Assembly (NCBI RefSeq): GCF_000687995.1
Contig: NZ_JIAC01000001.1
Span: forward strand, 1,922,001 to 1,986,000
Length of the DNA: 64,000 nucleotides
From: Selenomonas ruminantium AC2024
GTDB lineage: Bacteria; Bacillota; Negativicutes; Selenomonadales; Selenomonadaceae
Direction: 5' to 3'
Made by a program: the position numbers and the translations under genes. The first letter of the stretch is position 1, and each line of letters opens with the position of its first letter. This document shows positions 60,519 through 64,000 of the stretch, in pieces. The notes beneath the pieces are model-generated. The model did no database searches, had not been told where the DNA came from, and worked only from the letters and a program-made list of their open reading frames with translations.

Positions 60519-60579
60519 AAATTCCCCTTGTCCTTAATCATATCTTTTTATTATGATATAATTTCGCCAAGGGGAATTT
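60519..60579. repeat. 12-bp inverted repeat that covers the EAL gene's ribosome binding site
   Basis: AAATTCCCCTTG (60519-60530) and CAAGGGGAATTT (60568-60579) are perfect complements; an inner ATCATA/TATGAT pair strengthens the fold. On the minus strand the downstream arm holds the ribosome binding site AAGGGG, then TTTTT and the ATG. The structure could end the symporter transcript, block translation of the EAL gene, or both. Confidence 0.7.
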
Positions 60580-60599
60580 AATTTCCTGCTATTCAATAT

Positions 60600-62000
60600 T
60601 TAATTAATTACACCGAAAGCCTGCAGGGCCAGAATCACCATGATAACCGGCGCCACATAGCGGATAACCACCCGATAGAGGCCTTTGCGCGGCATTGTGC
60701 TGCCATCGGCTTCCATCTCGCCGATAATCCATTCCGGCTTCACGAGCCAGCCGATGAGAATAGCGGACAGGAATGCGATAATGGGCATCATGCAGGCGGT
60801 GCTGATGTAGTCCATGATATCCAAAAGCTGTCCGGTGGAACCATTAGGCAGACCAACTTCCACATAGAAGAGGCTGTAGCCCAGTGCGATAATGACCGTA
60901 ACCACCGTATAGAAGGTGCTGACAACCAGTGTTACCTTCTTGCGCTCGGCATGGAAGATTTCCATGCAGTTAGCCACGATAGCTTCCAATACGGAAATGC
61001 AGCTGGTCAGTGCGGCAAAGATTGCCATGAGGAAGAAGGCGGCCCCGATGATAATCCCCACAATGCCAAGGGAGTTAAAGACCTTGGGCAGAGACACGAA
61101 CATGAGTTTCGGGCCTGCTGCCATACCTTCCATCCCGGAGAAAGCAAAGATGGCGGGAATAATCATCATACCTGCGAGGACTGCCACTGCCGTATCCACA
61201 ATGGCAATCTGCGATACGGACTGATTGAGATTTACTTCCTTCTTGACATAGGAACCATAGGTAATCATGATACCCATGGCAACCGACAGCGAGTAGAACA
61301 TCTGGCTCATGGCATCCAACACAATCTGGATGTACTTGCTAAGCGTCATGCCTTCAAAGTTGGGCAGGAAGTAAATGGCCAGCCCCTGCAGACCTGTTCT
61401 GACGGTGCCATCTGCGTCATGGACTTCCAACGTCAAAACGTACAGGGAAATCAAAATAACCGTGACGAGCAGAACCGGCATGATGATGCGCGAAGATGCT
61501 TCAATCCCCCGCTCTACCCCGCGGTAAACGACAAAGGCCGTCGCCAGCATAAAGATGGCGGCATAGATGCCGGACTCCACAGGATTCGTGATGAAGCCCA
61601 CGAAGTAATTGTCCTGAGCTGCCGCAGCGCCGGCTCCCGTCAGGAACGTCACTGCGTACTTGGTAATCCAGCCCCCGATAACCGCATAATACGTCATAAT
61701 GATTGCCGGTACGAAAAAGGTCAGGATACCCAGGAATTTCCAGCCCGGTTTCATGGCTCCATAAGCCTTGATGGAACTGAGCTGTGTCTTACGGCCGATA
61801 GCCAAGTCCGAAGACAGAAGTGCGTAACCAAAGGTCACAAGCAGAATCAAATACGTCAGCAGGAAAATTCCGCCGCCATCCTTCGCGGCAAAATACGGGA
61901 AGCGCCAAAGATTGCCCACGCCTACGGCGGAGGCGGCTGCCGCTAGCACGAAGCCAAGCTGGCCGGAAAAGCTGCTGTCCTTGCTGTTTTTCTCGTTCAT
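60600..62000 (-). CDS. Sodium:neurotransmitter symporter family (SNF/NSS) transporter
   Basis: 466 residues from ATG 62000 (AGAGG upstream). The N-terminal segment FSGQLGFVLAAAASAVGVGNLWRFPYFAAKDGGGIF is the NSS signature (TM1 with its unwound substrate/sodium site). About 11-12 membrane helices follow. NSS proteins take up amino acids or amines with sodium; by analogy with LeuT/MhsT an amino acid is likely, but the substrate is not set. It is monocistronic, with a promoter at 62030-62057 whose spacer carries an inverted repeat. Confidence 0.92.
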   Translation of the reverse strand: MNEKNSKDSSFSGQLGFVLAAAASAVGVGNLWRFPYFAAKDGGGIFLLTYLILLVTFGYALLSSDLAIGRKTQLSSIKAYGAMKPGWKFLGILTFFVPAIIMTYYAVIGGWITKYAVTFLTGAGAAAAQDNYFVGFITNPVESGIYAAIFMLATAFVVYRGVERGIEASSRIIMPVLLVTVILISLYVLTLEVHDADGTVRTGLQGLAIYFLPNFEGMTLSKYIQIVLDAMSQMFYSLSVAMGIMITYGSYVKKEVNLNQSVSQIAIVDTAVAVLAGMMIIPAIFAFSGMEGMAAGPKLMFVSLPKVFNSLGIVGIIIGAAFFLMAIFAALTSCISVLEAIVANCMEIFHAERKKVTLVVSTFYTVVTVIIALGYSLFYVEVGLPNGSTGQLLDIMDYISTACMMPIIAFLSAILIGWLVKPEWIIGEMEADGSTMPRKGLYRVVIRYVAPVIMVILALQAFGVIN

Positions 62001-62029
62001 ATACATCACCTCTAATTCTTGATAAGAAC

Positions 62030-62058
62030 ATTATACACCTTTACAGTAATTTGTAAAG
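62030..62058 (-). promoter_or_regulatory. Promoter and candidate operator of the symporter gene
   Basis: Minus strand: TTTACA (62057-62052), 16-base spacer, TATAAT (62035-62030). CTTTACA (62039-62045) and TGTAAAG (62052-62058) form an inverted repeat with a 6-base gap that overlaps the -35 box and spacer, the expected place for a repressor. Confidence 0.6.
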
Positions 62059-62114
62059 TATTTTATTATAAAGATATACTTTTGTGTTTCTAAAAACGAC
62101 ATTACGTTAAGCAC

Positions 62115-62167
62115 ATAAAAGAAAATCAGCCGTAATCCATGCCAGTTGGACAGGGATTACGGCTGAT
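62115..62167 (-). terminator. udk terminator
   Basis: ATCAGCCGTAATCC (62125-62138) and its exact complement (62154-62167) form a 14-bp stem, followed on the minus strand by TTTCTTTT. Confidence 0.9.
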
Positions 62168-62211
62168 ATGGCCTCTTTTATATTACACACAGAGAATACA
62201 ACTGTCTATTC

Positions 62212-62835
62212 TCAATCTTCATCAGGATTTTCCAAAATAGACTCAATCTTGGTCTTCATCACATCAAAAGCCACATCATTGAGGCCGCTGTTGAGGACGA
62301 TATCCGCCACATTGCGGGTGGGTTCCACGTAGAGATAGTGCATGGGCTTAACCGTGGCCAGATAATGCTCAATGATGTCCTGCAGTTCACGGCCACGCTC
62401 ATCCATATCGCGCACCACACGGCGCAGGATGCGTTCATCGGCATCTGCTTCAACGAAAATCTTGATGTCAAAGGCATCGCGCAGGCGCTCATCCTGGAAA
62501 ATCAGAATGCCTTCCACGACGATAACCCGGCTGGGATGAATGGTAATGGTTTTATCCGAGCGATTGTGCTGCGTAAAATCATATACCGGACACTTGATGC
62601 TCTTGCCGGCTTTGAGCTTCTCTAAATGCTTCACCAGCAAATCCGTTTCCAGGGCCTGGGGATGGTCGTAGTTAATCTTTCGTCTTTCTTCCATCGATAA
62701 CTTATCATTAGCCCGATAGTAATTGTCATGGTATATGACCGTTATGTTTTCACCAAAAAAGTTTTTCAAGCGATTGGTAAAGGTGGACTTGCCCGAGCCG
62801 GAGCCGCCCGCAATACCAATAATCGTTGTCTTCAT
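62212..62835 (-). CDS. udk: Uridine kinase
   Basis: 207 residues from ATG 62835 (AAGGAGG upstream). P-loop GIAGGSGSGKSTFTNRL, then YHDNYYRANDKLSMEERRKINYDHPQALETDLL, and PVYDFTQHNRSD are typical of Udk. It phosphorylates uridine and cytidine. The frame is open to 62865 but the extension lies ahead of the ribosome binding site. It follows the coiled-coil gene by about 50 bases. Confidence 0.93.
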   Translation of the reverse strand: MKTTIIGIAGGSGSGKSTFTNRLKNFFGENITVIYHDNYYRANDKLSMEERRKINYDHPQALETDLLVKHLEKLKAGKSIKCPVYDFTQHNRSDKTITIHPSRVIVVEGILIFQDERLRDAFDIKIFVEADADERILRRVVRDMDERGRELQDIIEHYLATVKPMHYLYVEPTRNVADIVLNSGLNDVAFDVMKTKIESILENPDED

Positions 62836-62888
62836 TTGGTGCAACACCTCCTTTGAATACAGCATTAGTAACGATTATAGCACAAAAT

Positions 62889-63626
62889 TTATTCCGCCGC
62901 CAGTATTTCATAAAGTTCCATCATTTCGCGGATGCGTTTTACCTCTGTAGCACTCAAATCGTGATGCCGGGATTTGCCGCCGCTGTGGTAATACACAATG
63001 GAACCGCCCCCCGTAGCCAGAATACGCTTAAAGGCCGCCATTACGTTGGGGGCAGCCGTCAGGGAATAGCTCTCTATCAGCCACTCCGCATCCGAAGCCA
63101 TGTGCTTATTGATGCGTGTATAGTCCAAAGGCACCGTGGTCGTTTCACCGCCCGCCACAATGTCCAAGAAATCGCCATTAATCCAAGCCGTTTGCAAAGG
63201 GTCATTGATGTGATAAAAGTAATAGATCTCGTAGGCCATGGCCGCCTTGACGCCTCCCGCCATCACGAAGGGACGCAGATAAACGCCAGGCTCCGGCTTC
63301 TTGGGCCAATTATACTTATAGTAGGTGATGCCGTTGATGGTTTCTTCCTTCATGGCCTCTTTGAGTTCCCGTTCTTTCTTGCGCCGCTGTTCCCGCTTCT
63401 GTCGTTCCTGTTCTTCGGCCTGTCTGCGCAGTTCTTCCTCCTTGGCCTTCTCCGCCTCGCGCTGCAGCTCCTCCGGAGTCTTTTCCTTTTGCTGCTGGAG
63501 CTGCGCTTGCAATTGTTCCTGATGTAACTTTTGCTGCTGGTCAAAGTAGAAATACGCGCCTATGCCTGCGGCCATGATGATGATATAGACAATCACTGCG
63601 CCAATGATGATGCTGGTTTTTTTCAC
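62889..63626 (-). CDS. Membrane-anchored coiled-coil protein of unknown function
   Basis: 245 residues from GTG 63626 (GAGG eight bases upstream); GTG 63635 is possible. A TM anchor (about 6-26) is followed by a Gln/Glu/Lys/Arg-rich coiled coil (about 30-95, QQQ, EEELRRQAEEQERQKREQRR) and a folded C-terminal part with many Tyr residues (GITYYKYNWPKKPEPG, YEIYYFYHINDP). I do not recognise the C-terminal domain. Topology would place the coil and the domain outside the cytoplasmic membrane. It lies upstream of udk. Confidence 0.65.
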   Translation of the reverse strand: MKKTSIIIGAVIVYIIIMAAGIGAYFYFDQQQKLHQEQLQAQLQQQKEKTPEELQREAEKAKEEELRRQAEEQERQKREQRRKKERELKEAMKEETINGITYYKYNWPKKPEPGVYLRPFVMAGGVKAAMAYEIYYFYHINDPLQTAWINGDFLDIVAGGETTTVPLDYTRINKHMASDAEWLIESYSLTAAPNVMAAFKRILATGGGSIVYYHSGGKSRHHDLSATEVKRIREMMELYEILAAE

Positions 63627-63754
63627 AAGCCTCACCTCGATTTCGCTTGCTTTATCTTTCCATATAGCAAATTATTCTACAAAGTTTTTTATTTCCCTTT
63701 GTGCTATGCTGGATAAAAGATTAGCATCCATTTCAGCTTGGCCATCATTATGCA

Positions 63755-63795
63755 TAAAAAAAGTTCTGGGCGGGAAGAATGCACCCAGAACTATT
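63755..63795 (-). terminator. Terminator of the GGDEF gene at the right edge
   Basis: GTTCTGGG (63763-63770) and CCCAGAAC (63784-63791) pair; on the minus strand TTTTTTT follows. Confidence 0.88.
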
Positions 63796-63802
63796 ATCTC
63801 CC

Positions 63803-64000
63803 TCAAGGGGGTGAGGGGGATGTAAACTTTTTCAACTCGCGCTTGCGCGCATACATACGCTGGTCAGCCCGTTCAAAAATCTGCCGACAGCATTCATCTT
63901 CCGTGGGCACGTATTCTGCCATTCCCATTGCCACAACAACATCATTACGATAAAGATTTTTCTCAATGATCTGGTTAAAGGCATTTTGCAGCTGCTCACG
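63803..64000 (-). CDS. C-terminal end of a GGDEF (diguanylate cyclase) domain protein (partial)
   Basis: Minus-strand frame entering at 64000, 65 codons and TGA at 63805-63803. The sequence runs QNAFNQIIEKNLYRNDVVVAMGMAEYVPTEDE, then QIFERADQRMYARKRELKKF, the typical tail of a GGDEF domain (V..SIGIA, ADxAMYxAK). The start and the GGDEF motif itself lie outside the window. It would make c-di-GMP if the motif is intact. Confidence 0.85.
   Translation of the reverse strand, partial: REQLQNAFNQIIEKNLYRNDVVVAMGMAEYVPTEDECCRQIFERADQRMYARKRELKKFTSPSPP

Overview
The window looks like a chromosomal segment of a Negativicutes bacterium, most like Selenomonas or a close relative (anaerobic Firmicutes with a diderm envelope). 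The grounds are Firmicutes-style ribosome binding sites and sigma-A promoters (TTGACA-N17-TATAAT type), SAM and FMN riboswitches, a rimP-nusA-ylxR-L7Ae-infB-rbfA-nrnA-truB-ribF cluster, an ATP-dependent PEP carboxykinase, a ScpB-type methylmalonyl-CoA decarboxylase, and secreted enzymes with Sec or Tat signals. This is inference from content; no 16S rRNA gene is present. Nearly every gene is on the minus strand. The exceptions are nadE and the gene tail at the left edge. No phage, insertion sequence, rRNA operon or CRISPR array was seen.

Layout from left to right. 0-4 kb: a Pro/Lys-rich gene tail (+), then cobA, a stand-alone YqfO/CutA-like gene, and a thpR pseudogene with an internal deletion; two unknown genes follow. 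3.6-11 kb: pckA, thrC, ybaK, a secreted HAD phosphatase and nadE. 11-16 kb: type IV pilus genes pilB, pilT and pilC, interrupted by a ROK kinase and scpB. 16-19 kb: a secreted GH84 hexosaminidase with a NagX-like membrane acyltransferase. 19-24 kb: a PLP lyase, hflX with a JAMM-like N-terminal domain, a nucleoid-associated protein, an unknown gene and tRNA-Lys(CTT). 24-30 kb: a LuxR regulator, hslO, a phosphodiesterase, and the ribD-ribE-ribBA-ribH operon under an FMN riboswitch. 30-35 kb: an exported histidine acid phosphatase, a DUF4127 protein and a Tat-exported FAD oxidoreductase. 35-44 kb: an EF-G-like GTPase, HU, RNase J, hisF-hisIE, manA, and metK under a SAM-I riboswitch. 44-50 kb: an unusual five-gene partner-switching operon. 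50-58.5 kb: the translation/RNA cluster. 58.5-64 kb: an EAL protein, a sodium:neurotransmitter symporter, uridine kinase, an unknown coiled-coil membrane protein, and the C-terminus of a GGDEF protein.

Three signals are not explained by ordinary annotation. (1) A short palindrome, TGACNNGTCA, occurs 23 times by eye, where about one is expected by chance. It occurs in coding sequence (usually read as Asp-x-Ser), in pairs or triplets often exactly 15 bp apart, and as pairs that build transcription terminators. It behaves like an uptake-signal or HIP1-type genomic palindrome. (2) A tightly packed operon encodes a MATE transporter fused to an RsbW-like ATPase domain, a DapF-fold epimerase, a sensor SpoIIE phosphatase carrying its own RsbW-like domain, a STAS protein and a degenerate RsbW-like protein. 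(3) A structured leader of about 65 nt, conserved with compensatory changes, lies in the 5' regions of two unrelated genes, HU and the NagX-like gene.

All calls come from reading the sequence and translations by eye. No database search was run.
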